Assembly (NCBI GenBank): GCA_047967505.1
Contig: CM106540.1
DNA length: 64,000 nt
Source: Dipteris shenzhenensis
Lineage: Eukaryota > Polypodiophyta > Polypodiopsida > Gleicheniales
Strand: one strand, 5' to 3'
The notes beneath the pieces were generated by a model. That model did not search any database. It saw only the letters and a program-made list of their open reading frames with translations, and had not been told where the DNA came from. A program made the translations under genes and the position numbers. Below, in pieces: positions 23,069 to 33,445 of this stretch; position 1 is the first letter of the stretch; each line of letters starts with the position of its first letter.

Positions 23069-23532
23069 TTAATAGCTCATGTCCCCACATTCACCCTGAC
23101 AACAGTGTCTTGATTCTTGATTATCAGTTCCCCAGTCATGGAGGACTGATGCTTCCCGTAACCAAGGACGTCCCAACAAGATTTGATAGTATTTTTTGGG
23201 GAGATCCAAGATTGTGAATTGAAGGGAAAAGCGGACTCCTACGATCTTTGTGGACATGCCATTCACTATTCCCAAGGGTTTAGCTTGTGAATCATCGGCA
23301 AGGCATATGTCGAAATTAGCCTTTTGCATTGGTGGGAGACCCCATTCTTCGTAGAGCTCCTTTGATAGGACATTGACACCTGCTCCACCATCCACTATGG
23401 CTTGGACTTCATTATATGCCTTGTGGATCAAAGGCACAGTAATGTTGCGTATGTCATCTCTCTTACCCATCCGCACAGGGATATCTTCAATGTCGTTCAT
23501 AGGTGGAGGCGGATTTGTGAGTTCAACCCATC
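23069..23532 (-). pseudogene. Gypsy relic: retropepsin-like protease domain
   Basis: The frame opens with VELTNPPPPMNDIEDIPVRM and contains NEVQAIVDGGAGVNVLSKEL, the usual position of the D-(S/T)-G active site, here DGG, then FTILDLPKKYYQILLGRPWL with the conserved LGRPWL turn. About 140 residues are present. The end (after WLREASVLHDWG) is frameshifted relative to the family. Such domains cleave the gag-pol polyprotein. The Ser/Thr to Gly change at the active site is unusual and may mean it is inactive. Confidence 0.8.
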
Positions 23533-25110
23533 TGTGACGCTAAAAATTGATATTTTTAACTTGGCATTGATATTGTTTTTCTCTATGTTTGATAAGGGTT
23601 TGAGTATCACAAGTGATAGCCTAGCGACTCTCACTTATTTCTATTTTCTATGATATTGTATGGGATTGAGAGGATGAGTGGAATGGCTCATTGTAAATAC
23701 CATAGGTATGAATTATAAATACCTTGGTATGGGGTGAGAGTTATTTGTGTATGGGATATTATGAGTTTTTAGAAGATAGGGTATAGTTCAGAAAGCAGGG
23801 GCTATAAGCTATATCAGCCCCACACGTGTGGAGGAGTGTGAAGTCAAGAGGAATCCTTTTAGAACTCCTATGTGGAATAAGGAGGATGTGGACATGTGGA
23901 AAAGAGAGGGTCCCTATGGGCTCCATGTGGGGAGACTCTTGACTTTCTCAATATTTTAAGAGTCTTGAGCATCTTTTGATGGGACACATGGCAAGAGTAG
24001 CCAAAAAGGACATGGATGGTGACATACGTGCTTATGTGGTTGATGGGGAAAAGAATCTACAGGCAGCAATTGTAAATGGGTGAAGGAGGGTAACAAAATC
24101 TCTATAAAAGGAGCCCTCCTCTCCCTTGTTCATCAGAATCTCTTCCACCATTGGGCCTTATGTTGCTGTAGTTCTAGTCTCCCCAAGCCTCTTCCATGAG
24201 CCTTCTCTTCCTCTTGTAGATATTCTCTTATGTAGACTCTTGAGTCCTTCTCTCTCTAGTTTATTCTCTCTCTATGAGTAGTCTTGGAGCTTCCGCTCCC
24301 TCTTGTATGTATGAAACCTCTTCTTCTCCCTTGTGTTTGTAGTGTTGAGGTGGATTCTCACTCTATTTGTAATGAAGGTCACTTCAGGTTCTCTCTCTCT
24401 CTTGAGTGTCTCTTCCCTTTTCTTTCTTTCAAAGCCTTAAAAGTTCTTTCTATTCGGCTGCTCACTGTGCACACATGGTCCATTTGTTTCCCGAGCCACT
24501 ATGCAAACTTCTTTCCCTCTTCTAAGAGAAATCTATGAGGGGTGGATCGTTGATGAAAGTGGAGTCTTGAGGGAGCATCCTACTCAGGCGAAATTAGCCT
24601 GGGTGGAGTGTGGTTTTCATGACAGTTTGACCCCCTGTTAGTGTTTTGCTCATAACTTTCTGCTCGGTAGTCCAATTGTAATGAAACTTATATCAGCGCG
24701 AAGCCCATCTCAAGGCGCATCTCTTTGTGTGCTTGAACCTTTGATATCATGTCTCTACTGAAAGTTATAGGCCTCTGTGTCTAATGATAGTTTGTAGAGT
24801 GTTTTGAGCTAAGTATAAAGGTGTCTATGAAGGAGGTGCAATGTTTCCTCGAAATCTACCCATCCGACCTAATCAGCCCCTTCAAACTCCTCGATATATA
24901 TCAGTTCATGTCATGTTGAGCCGCAAGATCTTCTTTCAACAACGTATCGCTCTTCTCTTTGGCGCAGATCGGCTCACTGAGATTATGGCCTCTGCTGATC
25001 CTTTCCTTCTCCCTATGCTTGATTACAATATCACTTGGGATGTTACCATCTTCATTCTCATCTGAGGGAGGAAAGTATGGTGTGGTATCTTGGCATAAAA
25101 GTTTTTTTTC
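23533..25110 (+). mobile_element. LTR-like segment inserted in the gypsy relic (possible solo LTR)
   Basis: The break in the gypsy coding frame begins at TGTGACGCTAAAAATTGATA (23533 onward), a typical start for plant gypsy LTRs. The stretch is non-coding and has a promoter-like CTCTATAAAAGGAG at about 24100-24113 followed by a CT-rich leader, and the phrase TGCTCGGTAGTCCAATTGTA near 24660. Coding resumes near 25110-25130. I could not place a convincing CA end or target duplication, so the right boundary is approximate. Confidence 0.45.
24100..24113 (+). promoter_or_regulatory. TATA-box-like motif in the LTR-like segment
   Basis: TCTATAAAAGGAGC lies about 570 bp inside the LTR-like segment, with a CT-rich stretch downstream as in U3/R of plant LTRs. 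Confidence 0.45.
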
Positions 25111-26488
25111 TAATGTCCCATTCTCAATGATAAATATCTTTGGCTGTCAGTTGGAAAGCAGCAAGAAGTGAAGAGGTGCGTGAAGTTTATTACCCCCAAC
25201 TTCATGTCACACCATCCTTTGAAACTCTCCCAGAGATTCAGACAGTTCCGCAAGAGGATTTCGATGGGATTTGACACAGGGCAACTCAGGATGGTAGAGA
25301 GTGCAGCTCCTTCAAGTTGACATGGCGGTACATTCTGTTGTGGAGTCTGTTGTTGGAACAAAGGCTCGAGTACAGTATCAATACTTTGTGGGAGCAAGTC
25401 ATGGATTGGGTCGTGAGCTTGTTTCTCAGCCTCAAATTGAGCTTGTTCATTTTGGACCCATTGCTAAAGTACCTGAAAACGAGCCTTCTCCACCTCTGCA
25501 TGCGGGTATGGAGCTTCTTTGATTTGAGGCTCGGGAGTTGATGTGGATGAGCTCGGCTGCTCATTGCTTGGCGGAGGTGGAGGCACTTGTGCTTTCTTTT
25601 TCAGAAGTTGCTTTGGTTGGATTGGAATGTTAGGGTCCTTGGTGGCCTCTTTCTGTTGGCGTGTAATTACATTGACAAGTTGTGACTTTACACTTGCTGG
25701 ACCCAGACTTTGATGGTCCACCCCAATGATGCCGATGGGGACGTGTCAGGCTTAACCTCTGTTTGTTCTGGGACCTTATTTTTCATGGGACAATCCATAT
25801 AGGCATGTCCTATGCCACAATCTCTGCAGAGTGGTTGGAAAGTAGCTGGGCTACCACGATGAGGGCACTCTGCAATCCGATGATTTTCTCCACAACCGTA
25901 ACACTTGATTGGTGCGTGAAATGTGTTGGGTCGTACTTGATTGGCATAAACTAGTATTAGACCCTCTGCACCTTCTACATAGTACACTGGGTACTCTGCT
26001 TCATACTCAAATAGCGAGTCTACTTCCTCAGCTTGTAATTGATGTATGGGAACTGCCTCAGGAGCTAGATTTGGTGCTCTTGGATACGGTCGTGGATTCG
26101 GATTCCTGAGTAGTGGGACTTGTGTCCGAACGGGAATAGGATTTAGCCTCAGAGCTGGTGGCGCTTGTGCAAGTGCCCGTTGCCTGTATACTGGCATGGG
26201 TGCTGCTTGGTATTGTGGAGGTCGAGGTGGATTGTTGCGCATGTTGAAGATGTAACTATTCTCATCATGGCCACCGACAACGTAGATATGGCACCACAAT
26301 CGTGGCGGTGGATTTGCTTGTGCAGTGATCCTAGCTTTGAGGACTGGGCATTCATTTGCTGTATGATTTGCCAGGCAGTGTGGACACCAGACATTTTCTC
26401 GCCGTGGATATGTTTGATTTGGCGGCTGAGACAAGTGGAGTTTTTGATCCATGGCCTGCATCATATCTTCTTTCAGCTTCAAGGTCAT
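25110..26488 (-). pseudogene. Gypsy relic: multi-zinc-knuckle nucleocapsid and linker
   Basis: 26488-25688 encodes about 266 residues with three intact knuckles of the form C-x2-C-x3-H-x4-C: CPHCLANHTANECP (about residues 35-48), CYGCGENHRIAECP and CRDCGIGHAYMDCP near the end. A fourth, CHIYVVGGHDENSY, follows the first and has lost two cysteines. Between them is a Pro-rich spacer. 25721-25464 and 25397-25110 continue the linker in shifted frames (QPKQLLKKKAQVPPPPPS, LFQQQTPQQNVPPCQLEG). The knuckles would bind genomic RNA. Most gypsy gags have one or two, so the number is notable. Confidence 0.8.
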
Positions 26489-26545
26489 GGCCTCTAGGCA
26501 ATCTTCATTGGATGTTTCGGCAGTGTCCTTTGATTTACCCTTTTT

Positions 26546-27330
26546 TTAGCACTTATCTCGTGTATTTGATCTGTCGTCATCACTGCTAGTGTCTGAGTCT
26601 GTCATGCCATCTTCAATGTCAATGGCTGCCACATGAGCAGCACTGAATGTTTCATAGTTACTTATCTTTTTCATATCCTTTCGGATTTTCTTTCTTAGAC
26701 CTGCTATGAACCATGCTGTGAGGTACTTTGCATCTGGGTATGGGTCACATTTGGCGATCAATCTCTTCATCTTTCCTAGGTATGTGCGTATATTTTCTCT
26801 CCAGCCTTGTTTGATCTTGCTGAGTTGGAGAGCAGGATCGTCTTGTAGCCTCTCCGTTTGAAAGCGTCGTTTGAATTCGGTTTGAAGTAGGTCCATGTGG
26901 CACGTTCTTCCACGAGAAGGTTGAGGTACCATTCTAACGCTTCAATAGTTAAGGCCATTGGAAACCAAGCCACCTTGGTTTCATGGGATTGATCACCACC
27001 TGCTCGACATGCGGAATCAAAATGCTAGAGGAAGCGGGCTGGGTCTCCCCTACCATTATATTTGGGAAGTTCCAATTTTCCCAAGGGGTGTCGGCCTTGA
27101 TTATTATGATTTCTTTGATGGAAGAAGTTGTCAGCCTCTGCATCAAGCTCAATATCCCCATCATGGTCATGACGGCGTCCAGCCATGTTGGGGCGTGGAG
27201 TTAAAGGGAGTGGTTGAATCTCAGGGGGGGATTTGGGGTAGAGGATTGGTAGGGGCGGTTGTTGCAGCGGAGTTATATGTGGATGTGGTGAGCATTGGAG
27301 TTGAAGGCATTGGCCAAAATGTAGCTGCAT
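26546..27330 (-). pseudogene. Gypsy relic: gag N-terminus and capsid
   Basis: 27330-27025 is a Pro-rich leader ending in GKLELPKYNGRGDPARFL, the usual entry to a retrotransposon gag. 26973-26776 and 26932-26546 continue with ALTIEALEWYLNL, LLQTEFKRRFQTERLQDDPA, KIKQGWRENIRTYLGKMKRL and YLTAWFIAGLRKKIRKDM, the retrotrans_gag pattern, followed by an acidic DSDTSSDDDRS tail. Frameshifts separate the pieces. Confidence 0.82.
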
Positions 27331-27780
27331 GTAGATTGCGCTAGATTTGCCAAGGGTGTCACTGCCCCAAGTACGGGTGTTGATGTAGCTTTGTTAGGAG
27401 AGTTAGAGTGGTGTTAGTTTGTGTAGGGACCTTCATGGTAATAATGTGCCTAAGGTTGTCCTACATGTGTAAGGAAATGTGCCGGTGCAGACGGATTGTT
27501 AATCGGAGGTCACTGCGTGAAACTACGAGTGAATTAGTACAAAACGAGGCCCACACGAGGGCACAAATGAACGTGTGCGAGGGATGCCGAAATGGTGTGA
27601 AATGGGTTGGAAAAATACCCGTAGCAAGGTGTTTCCATGTGTGAAATCTGGGTTCAAACAGGGTTCAGTTTGGGTCCCAAACGGATGAGTTATGAGGGGT
27701 CAAAGTAGGGGTAAAATTGGCCTTGGGGGGGGTCCTAAAGGTGGTGTGAATGGACTTGAATTCCAACTGAGGGGTTGGAA
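27331..27780. other. Leader or LTR-side flank of the gypsy relic, no gene
   Basis: This should contain the 5' leader and primer site of the minus-strand gypsy element. I could not match a tRNA primer site with confidence. Confidence 0.35.
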
Positions 27781-28120
27781 CCAAGTTAATCCAGTTAGGT
27801 TAACTAACCTATTTGTCTAGTTAGAAGCCTAACAATTAGTCTAACCTAATTTAGTGATGCTTAGACTGACCATAGTTAGTTCAACTAATCAGTTAGTGTA
27901 ACTAATTGATAGTTAAGCTAACCTAGTTGAGGTTAAAACTAACTGAACTAAGGGCAAAACTAACCTAGCCTAGGTTTCTGCTAACTAACCTAGCTTAGCC
28001 TAATCTAACTGAGCTAGACTAACTAGCCTAGGGTTAACCAACTAACCTAACCTAACCTAGAATAACCAACTAACCTAACCGCAGTTAGTAACTAACCTGA
28101 GGTTAGTTGTAGGTTAGGGT
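27781..28120. repeat. Degenerate CTAACC / GGTTAG repeat region
   Basis: Dozens of CTAACC, TAACTAACC and GTTAGTT phrases with irregular spacing fill about 340 bp, densest at about 28000-28090. Both orientations occur (CTAACC and GGTTAG), so local hairpins are possible. It resembles decayed telomere-type repeat but lacks the plant TTTAGGG period. Confidence 0.75.
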
Positions 28121-29520
28121 TTTTTTTTTCCTTCCTGTGGGGGGGCTTCCCGACGGCGGCAGCCCAGGGGAGGGGGGGTTGCATAAGGGTGTTTGCATAG
28201 GCGGAGGGGGGGTTCTGTGTGGGGGGTGAGGGGAGAGGGAGGGTGGGGGGTGAGGAGCGGGGGGGAACGGAGGGTGAGGGGCGGAGAGCGGGTGGTGAGG
28301 GGAGAGGGAGGGCGGGGGGTGAGGGGCGGGGGGGGCGAGGTGTGAGGGGCGGGAGGGGCCGGGGGGTGAGGGGCAGAGAGCAGGGGGTGAGCAAGGTGGG
28401 GCAGCGCTGTGTGCACCGTCGGGGGCGAGCGGGGGCGGAGAGCAAGGGGGTGAGCGGGGCGAGGCAGGCGGCGAGGGGGCATGAGTGGGGGTGATGAGTG
28501 GGGCGGGGCGAGCGACGAGGGGGCAGTGATTGGGGGCGCTCCGATGGCACTGTGGGTGCCAAGCGCGGGCGGGGACGCTCCGATGGCACTGTCACGGGCC
28601 GGCCCGGGGTAAAGAGAGGGGGGAGTGGGTAAGGTGGGAGAGAGAGAGGGGGTGGGGGAGAGAATGAGGGGGAGAGAGGAGAGAGTGAGAGAGAGAGGGG
28701 GGGGAGGGGGAGAGAGGAGAGAGAAAAGAGAGAGAGAGGGGAGAAGGGGGAGAGAGGAGAGAGAAAAGAGAGAGAGAATGAGAGAGAGAGAGTAAAGAGA
28801 GAGAGAGAAAGAGAGAGAGGTAGAGAGAGTAAGAGAGAGAGAAAGTAAGAGAGGGGGAGGGAAAGAGAGAGATGGATAGAGAAAGGGGGAGGGATAGAGA
28901 GAGAAACAAAGAGAGAGAGAGAGAAAGAAAGAGAGAGAGAGGGGGAGGTAAAGAGAGAGATAGAGAGAGAAAGGGGGAGGGATAGAGAGAGAAAGAAAGA
29001 GAGAGAGAGAGAGAGGGGGGGAGGGGGAAGGGGGAGGGGGAGATGGAGGGGGAGGGGGGAGGGGGAGATGGAGATGGAGGGGGAGGGGGGAGGGGGGAGG
29101 GGGAGGTGGAGATGGAGGAGGGAGGGGGAGGGGGAGAGATGGAGGGGGAGGGGGGAGGGGGAGATGGAGGGGGAGGGGGGAGGGGTAGGTGGAGATGGAG
29201 GAGGGAAGGGAAGGTGGAGATGGAGGGGGGAGGGGGAGGGGGAGGTAGAGATGGAGGGGGAGGGGGGAGGGGGAGGGGGAGGGGGAGGGGGAGGTGGAGA
29301 TGGAGGGGGGAGGGGGAGGGGGAGGTGGAGATGGAGGCGGAGGGGGGAGGGGGAGGTGGAGATGGAGGGGGGAGGGGGTGGGGGTGGGGGTGGGGGTGGG
29401 GGTGGTGGAAATGGAGGGGGGAGGGGGTGGGGAAGGTGAAGATGGAGGGGGAGGGGGGAGGGGGAGGTGAAGATGGAGGGGGGAGGGGGTGGGGGTGGTG
29501 GAAATGGAGGGGGGGAAAAA
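28121..29520. repeat. 1.4-kb G-rich purine tract (GGGGGAG / GAGA repeats)
   Basis: The plus strand is almost pure purine. A GC-richer part (28121-28620) has GGGGTGAGGGG-type runs, then GAGAGA tracts (28620-29015), then GGGGGAGATGGAG repeats (29016-29520). The many runs of four to six G predict G-quadruplex and, with the mirror-like purine strand, triplex DNA. Very long Pro/Ser frames on the minus strand and Gly frames on the plus strand are products of the repeat and not genes. Confidence 0.92.
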
Positions 29521-29820
29521 AGAGAGCAAAAAAAAACTTGACGAACGGAAATCGAAAAGGAGGGAGAAGTGGTCATTTGAACGCTCTCCAAGACTTTCTC
29601 AATGTAACGGGATTGTTGTGGAACAATGGACGGTGGGTGGATGGCTAGGTTATCGCTACGAGATGGGCTCGAAGTCACTTACAATGCGAGGATGGGAGTA
29701 AGGTGGTAGTTGATGGAGAGGGAGGAGTGTCTTGCGTGGGGCTCGGAATGAAGAAGAGAATGGAGGCAAAAAGTGAAAGATGAAGAATGAGGGGGTGGAG
29801 TTGGTTTTTATAGGTTTTGA
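29521..29820. other. Unique-looking stretch between repeats, no gene
   Basis: No domain is recognised. GTTTTTATAGGTTTT near 29804 could be a TATA-like element of an LTR. It lies next to the telomere-like repeat. Confidence 0.35.
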
Positions 29821-29864
29821 TTTTAGGTTTAGGGTTTAGGTTTAGGGTTTAACCCTAAACTCTT
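29821..29864. repeat. Interstitial telomere-like repeats meeting head to head
   Basis: TTTAGG, TTTAGGG, TTTAGG and TTTAGGG run forward and then turn at TTTAGGGTTTAACCCTAAA, where the reverse orientation begins. The unit is the plant telomere heptamer TTTAGGG. The array is very short. Confidence 0.8.
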
Positions 29865-30175
29865 CCCGAGCCATAACTCTTTATGGATAGCTCGGTTTGC
29901 TTTTCTATAAAAACGTAAAATGATCAAAATTGCAAGCTCTACGCATTCGTGTCCACTACCTAGCCTGATTGTATATCATATGGCTTGTATTTAAGAAATA
30001 AAGAAAATTTCTTAAGGTAGTAACCCAAGGTTGATGCTTGGGGTTGATATGTTTGGCTAGAAATGGAAAAAGATTTTACTCTCCTTGCCCTTCGTCTCCC
30101 TCATAGATCATGGAGTTTAAGGGTTGAGGAACAAAGGGTTTAGGGGAGCATAGGAGTGGGAGAGGAAGAAGGTGT

Positions 30176-30292
30176 AAGAGCATGGGGGAAAGAAGAGAGA
30201 GGAGGAGGGAGGAGGAGGGAGGAGGAGGAGAGAGGAGGAGGAGGAGGAGGGAGGAGGAGGAGGGAGGAGGAGAGGGAGAGGTTGGGTTGCAA
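30176..30292. repeat. GGAGGA-rich microsatellite
   Basis: GGAGGAGGGAGGAGGAGG repeats over about 115 bp of nearly pure purine. Overlapping Pro/Ser-rich minus-strand frames are artefacts. Confidence 0.9.
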
Positions 30293-30483
30293 GGTTGGAG
30301 GAGAGGGGAGGACGAGTTGCAAGGTTAGGACATGCTTTTGGACGTGCAGTGCAAGGGAGCATGGACACTTGAGAGAAATTCTTGGAATACCAAAGTAGAC
30401 TCAACACAATGCCCCAAAGAGTGCAGGCTTCATTCCATTATGGGGTATTTATACAAGTTGGAGAGCTTCTCTCTCTGCATGTA

Positions 30484-30735
30484 ACACAAAGTTGTAACAC
30501 GAAGTCATATCACAAAGTTGTAACATAAAGTTGTATCACAAAGTTGTAACACAAAGTTGTTACACAAAGTTGTAACACAAAGTTGTATTACAAAGTTGTT
30601 ATACAAAGTTGTAACACAAAGTTGTATCACAAAGTTGTAACACAAAGTTGTATCACAAAGTTGTAACACAAAGTTGTAACACAAAGTTGTATCACAAAGT
30701 TGTAACACAAAGTTGTAACACAAAGTTGTATCACA
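30484..30735. repeat. 13-bp minisatellite (ACAAAGTTGTAAC / ACAAAGTTGTATC)
   Basis: About 19 tandem copies of a 13-bp unit alternate mainly between two variants (…GTAAC and …GTATC). Because 13 is not a multiple of 3, an open frame repeats every 39 bp and all three minus frames stay open, giving a Cys/Asn/Phe-rich pseudo-protein. AACACAAAGTTGT has weak dyad symmetry. Confidence 0.95.
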
Positions 30736-32333
30736 TTCCCTTTCTACATAAGTTCATGTTGGCACAGAGTCAACAGTATCCTTAGCTATGGAGACGCAAA
30801 GGTGATTTTCAACTTTACATATTTTTCAAAACTTAATTGTTTGATGCCAAGTAGTAAGAGTATGTCTTATCATGTTCTTTATACTTAAAAGAACTCAGTG
30901 TTCTTCATTGAAATCATGTAAACTATGAAGTGCTTGAAATTCATTAGAAGTTGCGTTGTGACAAACATACTTCCTAGAGAAATGAAATACGAAGTATTGT
31001 AATTAAAGTATTTGTTTAGTCTGTTTGGACTAGTTTTTGTCATCCTTCTTCTTTTGTAACATTCGCAATAGCAGCGAGCAGCCATTGGTGTACATGTTTG
31101 TATCCTTTGTTTTCACTCGAAGCAGTTGCTTGATGTGAGAGACCTTTTTTATCAGCAGGTCTTTTATTAGCTATTCATTCCTAGCAATATGATATAAATC
31201 AAACTCTTTGAATTTTAGATTTACCAATGGCTGATTCATATGTCACTTGTGCATCCATGCCTATTTTGACTCATGGAAAGCTTGAATTGATTGCACGTCG
31301 TGCCTCTATCCTTGTCTTACATGGTAAATCAAACTTAGCGGTCATGAATATGTTAACAATCAAAAGCACACATAGAATTATTTTTTCACCTACATTGTGT
31401 TGGTAGTTGATGAGAAGCTCATTCTACCATCCATAGTGAAAGCATTATGGTAATAGTAGTTGCATATTGTGGCTATAGTTTCATTTACCCAAGCTCTGCG
31501 AGTATGCTTATCTATTATTCCATTCATTGCACATGGCCTTGAGAGCATAGGACTTCATCATCCAATACCAAGAGCGAATTCTAGTGTTTAGAAGTTTCCT
31601 CTCAAAATGCCCCCAAGAGTCTTATCTTCTGATAGCTCAAAGTCGAAGAAAGCTAGAGAGAAGAAATTGAAGAAGATTATGAAGTGTAAGAAAACAAGAA
31701 ACAAGGTTGTGAGAAAGCCTTGGTACTATGAAACTGCAAGGCCGTTAGGTTTCTCAAAGTTTATGAGTACGCACATGCACTTGTACAATTAACACTTTGA
31801 TGTAAGTAATTTCAGTTAAGTATCACATTTTGTACACATTTCCATGCCTAGTTCTTGAAGCAATCGAGGAGACAAAACTTGTGATTATCTCTGACTTCAT
31901 ATTCGATAGTTTTACTTTTATTATGATGCTGTGTGGCAAGGATCTTTAAATGTAAAAGCTAAACATATTCTTACATTTTCAGCTTTTATCTTTAAAAAGT
32001 GGTGTTGTGAGAAGTATCTTGAAATCTTAATTATAAAACTGCATCTTAAAGTAGTAGTTCTGCGATGAATGCTTCATAAGACAAATTTAAAATAACTGGT
32101 AGATAGTGAAATGTTTAGAATGATGTGTTTTTTTTACAGAGACGAATAGCTCCTACATGCGAAGTGAAGGCATTGCTCTCTATGATGCTGATGTAGAATC
32201 ATCAAGTCGTGTGCTATGGTAACCATTAGCAAATCTTCTATAAAGTGCTACCCCCCGAATGTTAATGCGAGAGATGACAAAAGGATCAAATTAGAGGCCC
32301 TAAAAGTTAAGAGATCTCCAAATATCTTATCCA
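30736..32333. other. Mostly non-coding; a short basic frame and a possible exon
   Basis: A 61-codon plus frame at 31607-31792 is Lys/Arg-rich (KKAREKKLKKIMKCKKTRNK) and unrecognised. At about 32142-32220 a TTTTTTTACAG acceptor-like site precedes an open stretch (ETNSSYMRSEGIALYDADVE) and a GTAACC donor-like site. The copia 2 insertion lies just beyond, so these may be exons of a disrupted gene or of the Helitron-associated segment to the right. Confidence 0.3.
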
Positions 32334-32338
32334 TAGAA
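32334..32338. repeat. Target-site duplication of copia element 2 (left)
   Basis: TAGAA before the left LTR matches TAGAA at 37097-37101 after the right LTR. Confidence 0.9.
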
Positions 32339-32951
32339 TGTTAAATTACACGGCGCAGCGGAACAAAAACTGAATAAAGAATAGAGAATACACCAGCAAA
32401 CTGGAGAGAAACAAACTTTTCCTTCAATACTGATGTAGTACAGATGATGGCTCCATCCACCCATGCACTCCCACATTGGAGCTTAGATGGCAATCTAGAC
32501 AGATACTAGGTGAAGAGCTACTAGCTGGAAGATCTGATCTGAACTGATCTGATACAATGGACTGGGGAGGTCGCCTCTTTATAGCTATGAGGATGGTAGT
32601 CGCATCAACGTAGTCAGTGGAGTCGACCAGTCGACCTAGTCGGTGGAACTGACTAGTCATCCATGGAATATTCAAGGAATATTTCCTATACCATCTCCTT
32701 GGGGGCTCCTACCCCTAAACCCCCACCAGGGGACTGCTGGTCCCCCGGCCCCAGCAAGAATAAGGGGCTTTCACACAATCACCTTTCTACCATCAATAGT
32801 CTCATTGATAAACCTCATCTGACATGCAAGTCAAGATCCATCCAGTGTCTTGGGCTCACACATGGCTTCTCCTCATATGGGAGCCTTGCAACTTGAGCAC
32901 CTTGGACCACTGGTGGCTACCAAGAGGGTGGGGCATTGAGCATGTCTAACA
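32339..32951 (-). repeat. 3' LTR of copia element 2
   Basis: On the plus strand it starts TGTTAAATTACACGGCGCAG and ends ATGTCTAACA. It contains GTCGACCAGTCGAC, a short palindrome inside the segment that the other LTR lacks. Confidence 0.95.
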
Positions 32952-32960
32952 CACCCCCTC
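32952..32960 (-). other. Polypurine tract of copia element 2
   Basis: The minus strand reads TTGAGGGGGTG up to the LTR border. Confidence 0.85.
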
Positions 32961-32980
32961 AATGTCCACCCGTAGGTGAA

Positions 32981-33445
32981 CTACCTTCTTGGCCCAATGC
33001 CAAGTCTCTGAAGATGACCCTGAAGCTGATCCTTCCCGAGTGCCTTGGTGAAGATATTTGCTCCATTTTGCTCTGTTGGATAGTAGACCAATTCCACTAT
33101 CCCATCCTTGATCAAATCATGCACATAGCAATACTGAATCTCTATATGTTTTGTGTGCGCATGAAACAGTGGATTTTTAGCAATGGCCATGCAACTTTGA
33201 TTGTCGCACCTCAACACAGTTGCCTCATCCTCTTACATTCCCATGTGCCATAAGATTCTCCTCAGCCACACTGCTTTACATGTAGCAAAACATGCTACCT
33301 TGTACTCATCCTCGGTAGAAGACAATGCCACTGTTGGTTGTTTCTTACTGATCCAAGAGAAGATACCTGAACCTAAAGAGAAACAATATCCAGAAACTGA
33401 TTTCCTGGAATCAACATCTCCAACCCAGTCTGAGTCATGCATCAA
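32981..33445 (-). pseudogene. Copia element 2: RNase H
   Basis: 33445-33233 begins MHDSDWVGDVDSRKSVSGYC (first catalytic Asp region), followed by ISKKQPTVALSSTEDEYKVA with the catalytic Glu. 33217-32981 continues with MLRCDNQSCMAIAKNPLFH (Asp) and AHTKHIEIQYCYV. One frame break lies between. The family's GYSDSDWAGD is altered at the start, where the internal deletion joins RT to RNase H. Confidence 0.9.

Larger units (their letters stand above)
23069..27330 (-). mobile_element. Ty3/gypsy retrotransposon relic (gag and protease only)
   Basis: Minus-strand coding runs from an N-terminal leader frame (27330-27025) through a gag capsid, several zinc knuckles and a linker to a retropepsin-like domain at 23500-23069. 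No reverse transcriptase, RNase H or integrase follows: the sequence passes into the tandem-repeat region at about 23060. Between linker and protease, 23533-25110 is a foreign LTR-like stretch. The element is truncated and frameshifted. Matching LTRs were not found. Confidence 0.8.

Noticed and set aside
28092-29678. Very long (471-528 codon) Pro/Ser-rich open frames on the minus strand and Gly-rich frames on the plus strand
   Set aside because: They follow the purine repeat exactly, are open in several frames at once, and show no domain or conserved start. They are repeat artefacts.
29821-29864. True chromosome end
   Set aside because: Only a few TTTAGGG-like units are present, they turn head to head, and unique sequence continues on both sides.
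30505-30723. 72-codon Cys/Leu/Asn-rich minus frame
   Set aside because: It is an exact product of the 13-bp minisatellite.
30484-30735. CRISPR-like array
   Set aside because: Units are contiguous 13-mers without spacers, in a plant genome.
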